From the NCBI RefSeq assembly GCF_014284335.1, contig NZ_JACOGF010000015.1:62001-126000 (forward strand): a DNA stretch of 64,000 nt, given 5' to 3'. Every line of letters starts with the position of its first letter. The stretch's first letter is position 1. Below are positions 27,958 through 36,793 of this stretch, piece after piece. Position numbers and translations under genes: made by a program. Source of the stretch: Undibacterium hunanense. Its GTDB lineage: Bacteria > Pseudomonadota > Gammaproteobacteria > Burkholderiales > Burkholderiaceae_D. The notes below the pieces were generated by a model. That model saw only the letters and a program-made list of their open reading frames with translations, ran no database searches and was not told the DNA's origin.

Positions 27958-28899
27958 ATGGACGACAGGGAAAAGATCATTGATTGCGCAGTGATCGGTG
28001 CGGGTGTTGCTGGCTTGAGTGCTGCGTTGTTTCTTGGCCGTGCCGGGCTTAACGTCGTGGTTTTTGACAGTGGGCCGCCACGCATCATGGCAGTGGCACA
28101 GGTGCGGGAATATCTGGGTTTTGACGGGGTGCCACCGGCAGGCATGCTGGCACAGGCAAGGGCAGAAGTCATCCGTTATGGCGTCACTATCGTCCATGCA
28201 AAGGTGGAACAGGTACTGCCTTTGGAAGATGGATTTTTTAGTGTCAGCGCCAACGGTCAAACCATTCATGCCAGAACCGTTGTGCTGGCAACCGGCCTGA
28301 AAGACATATTGCCCGCAGTGACAGGTGTCGGTGATTTATGGGGAGATGATCTGCGGGTCTGCCCCTGTTTTGATGGCTATGAAGTCCTCGACAGGCAGTT
28401 TGTCGTTTTCGGTTTACCTGAAAGACTGGCGCACATGGCTGCGTGGGTGTCGATGTGGTCTTCTCATGTTACGGTCGTTTCACGACATGAGTTTGATGCG
28501 GCAGAGCAGAATAAATTTCGCTTGCTGAATATCCATGTTGTGCAGGATGAAGTCCTCGGTTTGAATCACAGCGACGGCAGGTTGATATCCGTCACCACCA
28601 CAAACGGTCAGAAAATAGAGTGTGATGCGACCTGGGTTGCCATGGCTTACCAGGCGGCGTCCGGCCTGGCGGCATCGCTATGTGATGTCGATGAATATGG
28701 CCTGGCAAAGACGGATGCTGGTGGGCGGAGCAGCAGGCCAGGTGTTTTTGCCATAGGCAATGCCAGCGTCAGCGGTGCCTGGGCGCATCTTGCCCATGCG
28801 GCATCTTCCGGAACGAATGTGGGGCCCTTGGTGACCAATTATTTGCTGGATTTGAAGCTCGCTGCGATGCAGGCAAAGGAAAGGGAATTGCTTGTCTGA
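27958..28899 (+). CDS. Thioredoxin-reductase-like FAD-dependent oxidoreductase with altered redox motif
   Basis: ATG 27958 with AAAGGA seven bases upstream. The 313-residue protein has the FAD-binding Rossmann motif CAVIGAGVAGLSAALFLGRAG near residues 10-30 (GxGxxG) and a second FAD motif VFAIGNASVSGAWAH near the C terminus, both typical of thioredoxin reductases. The central CxxC is replaced by VCPCFDGYE (Cys-Pro-Cys), and the NADPH motif GxGxxA is degenerate (FGLPERLAHMAAW). It is thus probably not a classic thioredoxin reductase; it may be a related disulfide or electrophile reductase. Divergent from the Rrf2 gene, the likely regulator. Confidence 0.8.
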   Translation: MDDREKIIDCAVIGAGVAGLSAALFLGRAGLNVVVFDSGPPRIMAVAQVREYLGFDGVPPAGMLAQARAEVIRYGVTIVHAKVEQVLPLEDGFFSVSANGQTIHARTVVLATGLKDILPAVTGVGDLWGDDLRVCPCFDGYEVLDRQFVVFGLPERLAHMAAWVSMWSSHVTVVSRHEFDAAEQNKFRLLNIHVVQDEVLGLNHSDGRLISVTTTNGQKIECDATWVAMAYQAASGLAASLCDVDEYGLAKTDAGGRSSRPGVFAIGNASVSGAWAHLAHAASSGTNVGPLVTNYLLDLKLAAMQAKERELLV

Positions 28900-29248
28900 C
28901 GTGTGTTCAAAGCATATCGGCGCGTATTACTGGCAAACGCTGTATCAGGATCTTGCGGCAGAAGCGCAAAGTGGTAAGGCCGATAGCATATACACGCTGG
29001 CGCTGATGCTGGACAGCACGCGACCTGGCTGTCCGCGTGATCGCATACGTAGTGAAGCATATTTTTTACAGTCCGCAGCATTGGGCAACGGATATGCGAT
29101 GTACGCATTGGCGCAACGTTATGTCCGTGACGGCACTGAAGATGAGAGCTGGCCGCTGGATCTGGAAAAGGCAAAATATTTTCTGCGCATGGGCAAGGAC
29201 AAAGGCCACGTAGCCTGTGCCGACTTGCTGGCCAGGCTTGAAGACTAG
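28892..29248 (+). CDS. Small Sel1-like repeat protein
   Basis: The start is taken as TTG 28892, which lies 7 bases after AAAGGAAAGGG and overlaps the flavoprotein stop by 8 bases; GTG 28901 is the alternative. The 118-residue product has two to three Sel1/TPR-like helical repeats (ADSIYTLALMLDST, SEAYFLQSAALGNGYAMYALAQRYV, DLEKAKYFLRMGKDKGHVACADLL). Such repeats bind other proteins. Overlap suggests co-expression with the oxidoreductase. The 306 bases after it (29249-29554) show no gene, terminator or repeat that I could recognise. Confidence 0.75.
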   Translation: MSDVCSKHIGAYYWQTLYQDLAAEAQSGKADSIYTLALMLDSTRPGCPRDRIRSEAYFLQSAALGNGYAMYALAQRYVRDGTEDESWPLDLEKAKYFLRMGKDKGHVACADLLARLED

Positions 29249-29554
29249 GTGCTAGGCGCTAGGCGTACTGCGAGTGAGGGTTTCTCCGTTGCGGCTCTCT
29301 GCACAAGGTAATTTCTGGAATAGTCATGTTGTATTCATGAGCCTCACTCATAAGCGCATGCTGTTTGTGCTACCTAATCAAGGTCAGTGAAGCGTATTAC
29401 ACTGCTGACACCTGTTTCAAGCTGATCAGGCGATAGCCGCATCTGATGTCAAGCGCTGCCGGTGAATGGCAGCCATTCTGATCACCTGATGACCCCATCT
29501 GCATCGCCTCAGAAAAACCAGCGTTGACCTGAACCATCACCAGAGAAAGCCATC

Positions 29555-29845
29555 ATGCAAACCATAGAAGTCGTCATCTTTCCTGCCAAAGCGGGTGTTT
29601 CAGCAGAAAAACTACAAACTGCAGCGTTGGAGATTACGCCCGTTTTTGCGGCCATGCCCGGATTTATTTCACGCGAATTTGGTATTTGTGATGATGGCCA
29701 GTTTATTGATATGATTCACTGGGAAAACCGTGCGGTGGCAGAAGCTGCTGCCGAAAAGGTGATGCACATCCCGGTCTGCTGCGCTTATTTTGATCTGATG
29801 GATCAAGGCAGGATGCAGTTCAGATATGTTAATAAAGTACTTTGA
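29555..29845 (+). CDS. Small dimeric alpha/beta-barrel (ABM-like) protein
   Basis: A 96-residue protein (MQTIEVVIFPAKAG). The pattern of a first beta strand, helix, AAMPGFISREFGICDDGQF, IDMIHWENRAVAEAAAEKV and a closing strand fits the ferredoxin-like dimeric barrel of the antibiotic-biosynthesis-monooxygenase family. These include heme-degrading enzymes, quinol monooxygenases and non-enzymatic proteins. Two adjacent Cys (VCCAYF) lie near the end. Start at ATG 29555 follows an AGAGAAAG sequence. The assignment to fold is moderate; the reaction is unknown. Confidence 0.6.
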   Translation: MQTIEVVIFPAKAGVSAEKLQTAALEITPVFAAMPGFISREFGICDDGQFIDMIHWENRAVAEAAAEKVMHIPVCCAYFDLMDQGRMQFRYVNKVL

Positions 29846-29908
29846 ACGCTAATCCCTAACACTCAGGCACAAGGCATCGGCTGCACGTCTACCAAGCAGT
29901 CACCAGGA

Positions 29909-29952
29909 ATTCACTGAACATTCACTAAGTATTCACTAAATATCCACCACCT
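29909..29952 (+). repeat. 11-bp tandem repeats before the antiporter gene
   Basis: ATTCACTGAAC, ATTCACTAAGT, ATTCACTAAAT and the partial ATCCACCACCT follow without gap and end 13 bases before ATG 29966. Confidence 0.75.
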
Positions 29953-29965
29953 TCAGATACCGCCC

Positions 29966-31555
29966 ATGAGCAATGTCGCATCCTTCAAACTGATTCTGTT
30001 GTTGCTGATTGCCATCATCGGGCTGGAGTTGCTTGCTAAGCGGTTTCGCTTGCCACCGGCCGCAGCCTTGATTGTGGGTGGAGCGGCGCTGGCTTTTGTG
30101 CCGGGTTTGCCTGCCGTTGCGCTTGACCCTGAACTGGCGCTTGTCGTTTTTCTGCCGCCTTTGCTGATGAATGGTGCTTACTATATTGCGTGGGATGATT
30201 TCAAACACCACTTCAGGGGCATCATGCTGCTGGCGATAGGGGCGGTGACGTTCACGACGCTGTTGGTAGGTTATTGCACGCATTTGCTCCTTCCCGGCCT
30301 GCCGTGGGGCTGTTGCTTCGCTTTGGGGGCGATTGTTTCTCCACCGGATGCCATCGCTGCCAAAGCCGTGCTGGAACGTGTGAAGCTGCCCGGCAAGGTC
30401 ATGGTCTTGCTGGAAGGCGAGAGCATGCTGAACGATGCATCAGGGCTGGTGCTGTACCGGTTTGCTGTCGCCGCTGCGCTTACGGGGGCATTCAGTGCGG
30501 TGGATGCAGTCGCCAATTTTTCCCTGCTGTGCATAGGCGGTGTCGTTGTGGGCCTGGTCATTGGTTATGCAGCCATCAAGCTGATCAAGGCATTGTCGGA
30601 ACCTTTTCTGGTCATCATCACGTCGGTGTTGCCAGCATGGATCTGCTACATCGCTGCTGAAGAACTGGACGTGTCGGGCGTGATGGCAACCGTCACCTAC
30701 GGCATGATGCTGGGCTGGCATCAGCACGACGTAGTATCGGCCACAGTGCGTACACAGGGCGTGGCGTTTTGGCGGGTGCTGACCTTTATGCTTGAATCGC
30801 TGGTGTTCGTCTTCATTGGCCTGTCATTGCGCGGTGTGCTGGACCGTATTGGCGGCATAGAGCGGGCGTTTTCTGAATTTGCACCGGCTGTGACCTTGGT
30901 CGTAGGTGTGGTGCTGATATCGCGTTTTATCTGGATATTTGCAACGGACAGTGTCAGCGCACTGATCGCAACATTCTTAAAAAAAGGCGGCTTTCAGCTT
31001 GACTGGCGTGCTGCAATCATCAAAAGCTGGGCCGGTATGCGCGGCGTTGTCACGCTGGCAGCTGCACTGGCACTGCCAACATCGCTACCAGGTCGGGACT
31101 TCATTCTGGTCACCTCGTTTGTCGTCATACTGGTCACGGTATTGATTCAAGGTACCAGCATAGGGTGGCTTATCGCGCTTTTGAATATGAAAAAAGACGC
31201 ACAAGGCGAACATGTTTATCTGACTGAACCACAATGCTGGGCCCTGCTGGAAGCCGCCCAGTTTTCAGCGGTAGAGGCGCGCGCCTATGATAGCGACGGC
31301 AAACTGCTGCACCCGCGCCTGCTGGAACAATATGGGTACCGCGCCCGCATTTCGGACCTGCACAGAAACGCCCCCGAATTGCCGGTAGACGCCCGCACCG
31401 CACATTACGACATCATATTGGCTGCCATCGCCGCCGGCAGGGAAGCCTTGCTGAAACTGCATAGAAGCAGGCAACTCAATGACGAGATGCTGCATATGCT
31501 GGAACGTGATCTTGACTTGCAGGAAATTGCGGCGATACATAGCCGTGGGGATTGA
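29966..31555 (+). CDS. CPA1-family Na+/H+ antiporter
   Basis: A 529-residue protein with about 12 membrane segments in the first 410 residues. The core contains SPPDAIAAKAVLERVKLP, then EGESMLNDASGLVLYRFAV with the Asn-Asp pair (ND) used for cation binding in NhaP/NHE exchangers, and KSWAGMRGVVTLAAALALP with the conserved Arg. It exchanges cytoplasmic Na+ (or K+) for H+. The C-terminal ~120 residues are cytosolic and probably regulatory. Start ATG 29966; the usual Shine-Dalgarno is not clear and 11-bp repeats lie in its place. Followed by a toxin-antitoxin pair on the other strand. Confidence 0.88.
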   Translation: MSNVASFKLILLLLIAIIGLELLAKRFRLPPAAALIVGGAALAFVPGLPAVALDPELALVVFLPPLLMNGAYYIAWDDFKHHFRGIMLLAIGAVTFTTLLVGYCTHLLLPGLPWGCCFALGAIVSPPDAIAAKAVLERVKLPGKVMVLLEGESMLNDASGLVLYRFAVAAALTGAFSAVDAVANFSLLCIGGVVVGLVIGYAAIKLIKALSEPFLVIITSVLPAWICYIAAEELDVSGVMATVTYGMMLGWHQHDVVSATVRTQGVAFWRVLTFMLESLVFVFIGLSLRGVLDRIGGIERAFSEFAPAVTLVVGVVLISRFIWIFATDSVSALIATFLKKGGFQLDWRAAIIKSWAGMRGVVTLAAALALPTSLPGRDFILVTSFVVILVTVLIQGTSIGWLIALLNMKKDAQGEHVYLTEPQCWALLEAAQFSAVEARAYDSDGKLLHPRLLEQYGYRARISDLHRNAPELPVDARTAHYDIILAAIAAGREALLKLHRSRQLNDEMLHMLERDLDLQEIAAIHSRGD

Positions 31556-31582
31556 TAGCGCTAAGGATCAATCATTGATTTT

Positions 31583-31903
31583 TTATGTTGCAGCAGAAGT
31601 CGAAGCAGAAGATTTCCTTGTCGTCGCATGCAATTCCAGTCCCAGTGATTTCATGACCTTTAAAATCGTGGCAAAGGAAGGGTTGCCGTCAACTGATAAA
31701 GCCTTGTACAGGCTTTCACGAGAAAGCCCGGTATCGCTCGCGATTTGAGACATGCCGCGTGCGCGTGCGATATCACCCAATGCTTTTGCAATAAACGCGA
31801 CATCGCCATCGGCCTCTTCTATACAGGCATCCAGATACAGTGCCTGATCTTCTTCTGTTTTGAGATAGTCGGTTACATCCCAAGTGCTTGTTTGTGGTTT
31901 CAT
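31583..31903 (-). CDS. Antitoxin of a RelE-type module (XRE-like, COG3636 group)
   Basis: A 106-residue protein. The helix-turn-helix lies at about residues 50-90 (MSQIASDTGLSRESLYKALS, then NPSFATILKVMKSLG). This arrangement and the N-terminal WDVTDYLKTEEDQALYLD are characteristic of the addiction-module antidote group that pairs with small RelE/HigB-like toxins. It overlaps the toxin gene by 4 bases (ATGA) with the toxin first, so both are translated from one message. The antitoxin should bind the toxin and repress their promoter. Confidence 0.85.
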   Translation of the reverse strand: MKPQTSTWDVTDYLKTEEDQALYLDACIEEADGDVAFIAKALGDIARARGMSQIASDTGLSRESLYKALSVDGNPSFATILKVMKSLGLELHATTRKSSASTSAAT

Positions 31904-32193
31904 GATTTTAATTCCATTGAAAGTTGCAAGGCGGTCTGAATGTCTTTGCTTTGCGATGACTTGTCACCCCCAGCCAGTAAAATCACAATTTCAGTTCCCT
32001 TTTGCACGTAATACACCCGGTAACCAGGCCCATGATCTATACGTAGTTCAGATACGCCCTGACCAACCGGCTTGACATCACCCGGATTGCCCATGGCCAG
32101 GCGGCTGATGCGTGCATTGATACGTGCTTTGGCCATGCCATCACGCAAAGCTACAAACCATGCTTCGTAGATACTTGTTTTTTGGATTTCCAT
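31900..32193 (-). CDS. RelE/ParE-superfamily toxin (COG3657 killer-protein group)
   Basis: A 97-residue basic protein: TSIYEAWFVALRDGMAKARINARISRLAMGN, then GDVKPVGQGVSELRIDHGPGYRVYYVQKG and the closing strand EIVILLAGGDKSSQSKDI. These match the RelE-like fold; the RIDHGPGYRVYY strand is the group hallmark. Such toxins usually cleave mRNA on the ribosome or poison gyrase; which applies here cannot be read from sequence. First gene of the pair, 4-base overlap with the antitoxin. Confidence 0.87.
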   Translation of the reverse strand: MEIQKTSIYEAWFVALRDGMAKARINARISRLAMGNPGDVKPVGQGVSELRIDHGPGYRVYYVQKGTEIVILLAGGDKSSQSKDIQTALQLSMELKS

Positions 32194-32235
32194 TGAGTTT
32201 ATTGTAGTCTATGGGATACGTTTGTCAAATGCATT

Positions 32236-32345
32236 CTAAGTTTTACCTAAATCCCTCAACATCCTGTCCCAATACACCGGATCTCCAAACACGCTGCGCA
32301 GGTGGGTGATGACGAGCCGGGCTTTGGCGGCATGTGAGCACCCAG
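32236..32345 (-). pseudogene. Fragment of a LysR-family gene (C-terminal end)
   Basis: Read on the minus strand this gives SHAAKARLVITHLRSVFGD followed by PVYWDRML, nearly identical to the end of the intact LysR gene at 34660-35589 (SHAAKAQLFIAHLRSVFGD). Nucleotide identity is high over about 93 bases, then stops abruptly. It has no start and is a duplicated remnant. Confidence 0.8.
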
Positions 32346-32400
32346 GATGCCGGTAGATACAATCGATGGCAAGCCAAAATCAGCTGGCTGCCCAGCACAA

Positions 32401-33417
32401 TTACTCGCTTTGTGCTGGCCCTTTCTTGCGCAGCCCATCGACGTAGATACCCAAACCAAGCAGACTGCCACCCACCAGCAACAAATGGATAAACCACAGT
32501 GAAGGACTTTTACTGACCAGGAACTGGAAGTAGAAGGTATATAAATTGATCATTAAAAAAGTGTAGGCGTAGCCACGCAGCAGTTGCAGATTGAAATGCA
32601 TGCTTGCCCACACCGAGCCGCCTGCCACCGCTGCCCACAGGATCGAAAACGCCAGGCGCTCGCCCTCGGTATCGTTCCAGCGCACATCCTGATTCTCGTA
32701 ATAACCAAACACACTGAGAAACCATAGCGACAGATTGATCAGCAACAAACCATAGTGAAAATATACCCGCGCAAACGGTGCCAGGCGGCCGCGTAAAAAT
32801 TCCACATGCACCCAGGCCAGGCAAAGTACCCCAGCCCCAATGGCCAGAAAACGGGCTGGATAAGTCATACCCAGGTAATAGGCGCCCCAGCCAGAGATAT
32901 AGCCTGTTTCTGCCCCGCAAAAGAAAAAGAACAGCGCCAGCGAATACGATAACAACAGGCGATTGGCCAGCGCGTATGCCAGTGCCAGCAGCAGGGCCGC
33001 ATCGACACCCACCAGGGCAGGCCAGTTTTTGCTGCCGCTGGAGTGATGCAGGGCCAGCACGATACTCAGACCCTGCAAGGCCATACCGCTTGCCAGTTCC
33101 AGCGCTTCGGCCAGGATGGGCATGTTGCGATGGGTCTTCAACCAGTGCGCCAAAGCCAGGCCACCTAAAAAAGAGCCCGCCAGGGTGGCTTCACCCACCA
33201 GCCACCAGTTCATATGTTCGCGCAGCAAAATGAGTATGCCCGCCACGCAGGTCAGCACGCCCAATACCGTGAACGAGCGTACCAGCGCCAACATATTCCA
33301 TGCCTCGGTCGGATAGCGTAGCTTGATTCGCCCTGCCTGGTGTACCTCAATGATCTTGAGTGCGACCAGATCATCCAGTTCATTGTGGACGCCACGGTTG
33401 ATGCTGCGCTGGTTCAT
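32401..33417 (-). CDS. Multi-pass membrane protein of unknown function
   Basis: A 338-residue protein with a ~50-residue soluble N terminus (MNQRSINRGVHNELDDLVAL) and about nine to ten hydrophobic segments rich in Leu, Ala and Trp. It overlaps the upstream membrane protein gene by 4 bases (ATGA), so the pair is translationally coupled. The two proteins share the overall plan of DUF2157/DUF4401-like membrane protein pairs, whose role is unknown. No transport motif could be seen. Confidence 0.7.
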   Translation of the reverse strand: MNQRSINRGVHNELDDLVALKIIEVHQAGRIKLRYPTEAWNMLALVRSFTVLGVLTCVAGILILLREHMNWWLVGEATLAGSFLGGLALAHWLKTHRNMPILAEALELASGMALQGLSIVLALHHSSGSKNWPALVGVDAALLLALAYALANRLLLSYSLALFFFFCGAETGYISGWGAYYLGMTYPARFLAIGAGVLCLAWVHVEFLRGRLAPFARVYFHYGLLLINLSLWFLSVFGYYENQDVRWNDTEGERLAFSILWAAVAGGSVWASMHFNLQLLRGYAYTFLMINLYTFYFQFLVSKSPSLWFIHLLLVGGSLLGLGIYVDGLRKKGPAQSE

Positions 33418-34433
33418 GCTGCACCTCCGTTGGTGTTTTGAACACTGCTGCCAGCCTGGTTCAGACTACGTGAAATGACTTCCATCAACGCACCAGTGAC
33501 TAGCAGTAGCAGCCCGCCAGCGGCGAGATAACTACCCAAATCAAGCTGGTTCCAGAATTGTTCATGGAAACGGGTAAACAGATTGATGCCGAAAAAAGTG
33601 ATGCCAAAACCACGTAACAAACCACTGTGCAGACGGGCACCTGCCACTATCTGCACAACGGTAGCGATGCTGAGCGCAAAGACCCAGAAGACAGTCTCTT
33701 CCTGATAGTGATGCCAGACAGATAAAATCAGCAGCGACATGTTCAGGTACACCAGCCCTACTGATTGCCAGGCCTGATAAAACCGTCCTGTGGCGGGGTA
33801 GGCCATGCGTTCATGCCCATAGCCTATGGCGACGGCGATGAGGGCGACTACACTCATCATCTTCGGGTCCTGGATTGACAGCGCATAACTGGAACGACCA
33901 AACATGGCCGACCACGAGCCTACCCAGTGAAACAGCGCGAGCAATGCCAGAACTAGCAAATAGGTATTGTGTCGCTGGTAAGCAAGGTAAAAAGCCAGCG
34001 GGATGGTCAGCAATCCGGTGAATATCAGCACCACGTTGCGGTCCAGGTGCAGCACTTCACTCAAAAATCCCCCCACTGCACTGGCCCACAAGGCTATGCC
34101 AAGGGTGACGATAAATTTCGACGAAGTTGCATAGCGTTGCTGCACATCGTCAGCCAGCCGTAAACCGCCCCAGGTTAACGCTATGCTGATAGCAGCACCA
34201 ACCAGCGCCGCGAACGCTACCGATTGCGACAAGGCACTGATCATGCCCATCAATCCAAGAAAAGCACAAAAGCCGCCAAAAATGCCGCAATACTTCACTA
34301 CGCCGATCAGGCCAAATTTGCTTACTTCATAGCGCTGGGACAAGAGTTCGTAGGCAGATTTTTCAATCAAACCATCGGCATGCCAGAGCGCGAGGTCTTG
34401 CTGTAATTGTTGTTTGACTTGTTTGCTGGTCAT
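33414..34433 (-). CDS. DUF2157-like multi-pass membrane protein
   Basis: ATG 34433 (MTSKQVKQQLQQDLALWH) is preferred over an upstream TTG; a weak AAAAGG site precedes it. The 339-residue product starts with a soluble segment LALWHADGLIEKSAYELLSQRY, which matches the N-terminal DUF2157 pattern, followed by about ten membrane helices. It is upstream of, and overlaps by 4 bases, the second membrane protein. Function unknown; the pair probably forms a membrane complex. Just upstream lies a short CGATTAA triplicate (34544-34568). Confidence 0.72.
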   Translation of the reverse strand: MTSKQVKQQLQQDLALWHADGLIEKSAYELLSQRYEVSKFGLIGVVKYCGIFGGFCAFLGLMGMISALSQSVAFAALVGAAISIALTWGGLRLADDVQQRYATSSKFIVTLGIALWASAVGGFLSEVLHLDRNVVLIFTGLLTIPLAFYLAYQRHNTYLLVLALLALFHWVGSWSAMFGRSSYALSIQDPKMMSVVALIAVAIGYGHERMAYPATGRFYQAWQSVGLVYLNMSLLILSVWHHYQEETVFWVFALSIATVVQIVAGARLHSGLLRGFGITFFGINLFTRFHEQFWNQLDLGSYLAAGGLLLLVTGALMEVISRSLNQAGSSVQNTNGGAA

Positions 34434-34543
34434 AAAAAGTTTTTGGCCTTTTAACTTCAAATATTGGCGAACAGATGCTGAAATCTAAGATGAGCATAAT
34501 GAGCATAAAACGCGCTTGTCTTGGTTGCGACAATGCTGCTTTC

Positions 34544-34568
34544 ACGATTAACGATTAACGATTAACGA
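34544..34568. repeat. Three 7-bp tandem repeats (CGATTAA)
   Basis: The unit CGATTAA occurs three times in succession, followed by CGA, in the space between the LysR gene end and the membrane protein start. Confidence 0.7.
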
Positions 34569-34659
34569 AAAAGTTCTACCGGGAAAATTCGTTTTCGGTA
34601 GCGAATATACATCTGTTCGTATTCATTCCAGCCAATTTAAGCAGCTTTGCTTACATGTT

Positions 34660-35589
34660 TTACACTTCAATCCCCAATACCCTATCCCAATACACCGGAT
34701 CCCCAAACACGCTGCGCAGGTGGGCGATGAAGAGCTGGGCTTTGGCGGCGTGAGAGCGACCAGGCATACGAACGGCGTGGATGCCGGGGCGGATTTTGGT
34801 GGGGATGCTGCTGGTACCGGGGAAGAGTGAAATCAGTTGCCCTGATTCGATATGCTCAAACACCATCCAGCTGGCGAGGTGGATGATGCCTGTGCCTGCC
34901 AGGGCGGCCTGTAGCAGGGTTTCGGTATCGCTGCAACGCAGGCTGCCACGGACCGGCAGTGCCATTTCCTTATTGACGCCGGGGTAGATCCACCAGCCTG
35001 CTGGTGGTGGCGACGCTGCCCCGGTCAGGCAGTTGTGCTGGAGCAGGTCTTGTGGTGCGGCAGGGTAGCCGTGGTGGGCCAGATAGGCGGGGCTGGCGCA
35101 GGTCAGCCTATGCAGTGGCGCCAGGGTAGTGGCGACCAGATCGCTATCCGGCAAGATGCCCATGCGTATGGCAATGTCTACCCTTTGGGTGGACAGGTCA
35201 ACGATCTGGTCGCTGATATGCAGGTCGACTTCCATCAGCGGGTAGCGGTTTAAAAAGCTGGCGACAGCCGGTCCTACATGGCGGCGGCCAAAGGCTGCGG
35301 GGGCTGTGATGGTCAGCAGACCGCGTGGGTCGGCATTGAGTGCGGACATGGCTTGGCGGGCGTCGTCCAGTTCGGCAGCGATGGTTTTTGCCCTGGGCAA
35401 AAATTGTTCGCCAGAATCGGTCAGCAGCAAGCGCCTTGAACTGCGGTGGAATAATTTCATACCGAGTTCTGCCTCCAGCGCATCGATCTTTCTGGAGATG
35501 GATGACACTGCTACATCGCGCTTTTTGGCAACGCCAGACAGGCTTCCTGCCGCATGGACTTCCAAAAAAATCTGTATCGCATCGAACAT
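34660..35589 (-). CDS. LysR-family transcriptional regulator
   Basis: A 309-residue protein. The N-terminal winged helix reads AAGSLSGVAKKRDVAVSSIS, RKIDALEAELGMKLFHRSSR, the standard LysR arrangement. The effector-binding domain starts near residue 90 (LTITAPAAFGRRHVGPAVAS). It belongs to the CrgA/AaeR-like branch by look. It is divergent from the metallo-beta-lactamase-fold gene at 35721, which it probably controls; the perfect palindrome TTTGCG-TAAAA-CGCAAA lies between. A piece of a close paralog's 3' end is found 2.3 kb to the left. Confidence 0.9.
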   Translation of the reverse strand: MFDAIQIFLEVHAAGSLSGVAKKRDVAVSSISRKIDALEAELGMKLFHRSSRRLLLTDSGEQFLPRAKTIAAELDDARQAMSALNADPRGLLTITAPAAFGRRHVGPAVASFLNRYPLMEVDLHISDQIVDLSTQRVDIAIRMGILPDSDLVATTLAPLHRLTCASPAYLAHHGYPAAPQDLLQHNCLTGAASPPPAGWWIYPGVNKEMALPVRGSLRCSDTETLLQAALAGTGIIHLASWMVFEHIESGQLISLFPGTSSIPTKIRPGIHAVRMPGRSHAAKAQLFIAHLRSVFGDPVYWDRVLGIEV

Positions 35590-35607
35590 GGGGCACCTGA
35601 ACTTTTA

Positions 35608-35624
35608 TTTGCGTAAAACGCAAA
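35608..35624. promoter_or_regulatory. Palindromic LysR operator candidate
   Basis: TTTGCG (35608-35613) and CGCAAA (35619-35624) are perfect inverted repeats around TAAAA, in the divergent region of a LysR gene and its likely target. Confidence 0.5.
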
Positions 35625-35720
35625 GATGGTTTGCATTGTTGATTATTGTACCGATTTTCGCAAAGAAATAGAATCTGCTTCATTATTAACCCATGGCGAT
35701 TAACGCCTGAAGGAAGAATC

Positions 35721-36698
35721 ATGATGAAGCACACATTACTGAACTTTGCCCGCGCCGCCTTATTTCTGTCTGTTGCCGGTGCCATAGGCTTTGGCAGCAC
35801 CACACCGGCATTGGCTGCCGCACCGATGGTGAAGACATCGGCACCCGCATATCACCGTTTGATGCTGGGTACGTTTGAAGTAACGGCCCTCAGCGATGGC
35901 ACGATCAAGCTGCCTGTCGATCAAATCTTGATGGAACCGGCAGCAACAACCAGGGCAGTGCTGTCGAAATCATTTTTGCAGGCACCGCTGGAAACCTCGG
36001 TCAATGCCTACCTCATCAACACGGGCAGCAAACTGATCCTGATTGATGCCGGTACTGGCAGCCTGTTCGGTCCCAGCCTGGGCAAGCTGATTGCCAATCT
36101 GAAGGCATCTGGCTATGAGCCTGCACAAATCGATGATATCTACCTGACCCATTTGCACCCTGATCATGTGGGTGGCCTGGTGCTCAACAATGAAATGATA
36201 TTTGCCAATGCCAACATCCATGTGGACCAGGCCGAGGCCGATTACTGGCTGAGTCAAAAGAATCTGGAACAGGCCCCTGCTGACGCCAAGGGATTTTTCC
36301 AGGGGGCGATGGCATCGGTGAACCCCTACAAGGCAGTCAACAAGTTGCAGACTTTTGCTAAAGATGGTGAATTGCTGCCGGGCCTGACAGCGTATTCCAC
36401 CCGTGGGCATACTGAAGGTCACACGTCTTACCTGGTCGAAAGCCAGGGCCAGAAGTTGTTGCTGGCTGGCGATTTGATCCACGTCGCAGCCGTGCAACTG
36501 GGCAAGCCGGAAGTGACAGTGACCTTTGACAGCCACGCCAAAGAAGCGGCTGCCACGCGCCAGAAAATATTCGCACAGGCAGCAAAAGACGGCACGCTGA
36601 TTGGCGCATCGCACATACAGTTTCCCGGGCTGGGGCATTTGAACAAAACGGGTACGTCGTATCAGTGGATACCTGTCAATTATACGCAGATGCCTTGA
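35721..36698 (+). CDS. Secreted MBL-fold metallo-hydrolase
   Basis: ATG 35721 follows AAGGAAG; a second ATG is at 35724. The 325-residue product has a signal peptide (cleavage likely after ALA in TTPALAAAP). The metal-binding motif HLHPDHVGG is at about residue 145-153, followed by the second metal His in STRGHTEGHTSY, the Asp in LLLAGDLIH and the last His in GASHIQFPGLGH. All ligands of a binuclear zinc hydrolase are present. Relatives include quorum-quenching lactonases and organophosphate hydrolases, but the substrate here is unknown. Divergent from a LysR regulator. Confidence 0.88.
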   Translation: MMKHTLLNFARAALFLSVAGAIGFGSTTPALAAAPMVKTSAPAYHRLMLGTFEVTALSDGTIKLPVDQILMEPAATTRAVLSKSFLQAPLETSVNAYLINTGSKLILIDAGTGSLFGPSLGKLIANLKASGYEPAQIDDIYLTHLHPDHVGGLVLNNEMIFANANIHVDQAEADYWLSQKNLEQAPADAKGFFQGAMASVNPYKAVNKLQTFAKDGELLPGLTAYSTRGHTEGHTSYLVESQGQKLLLAGDLIHVAAVQLGKPEVTVTFDSHAKEAAATRQKIFAQAAKDGTLIGASHIQFPGLGHLNKTGTSYQWIPVNYTQMP

Positions 36699-36793
36699 TG
36701 TCTTGATGTTTGGCTCTTGATGTCTGAAATGGATGATGGGCGCATGTAAACGGCTCATCATCCCCTGATGCAAATTTTTGAAGAGGTTTATTT

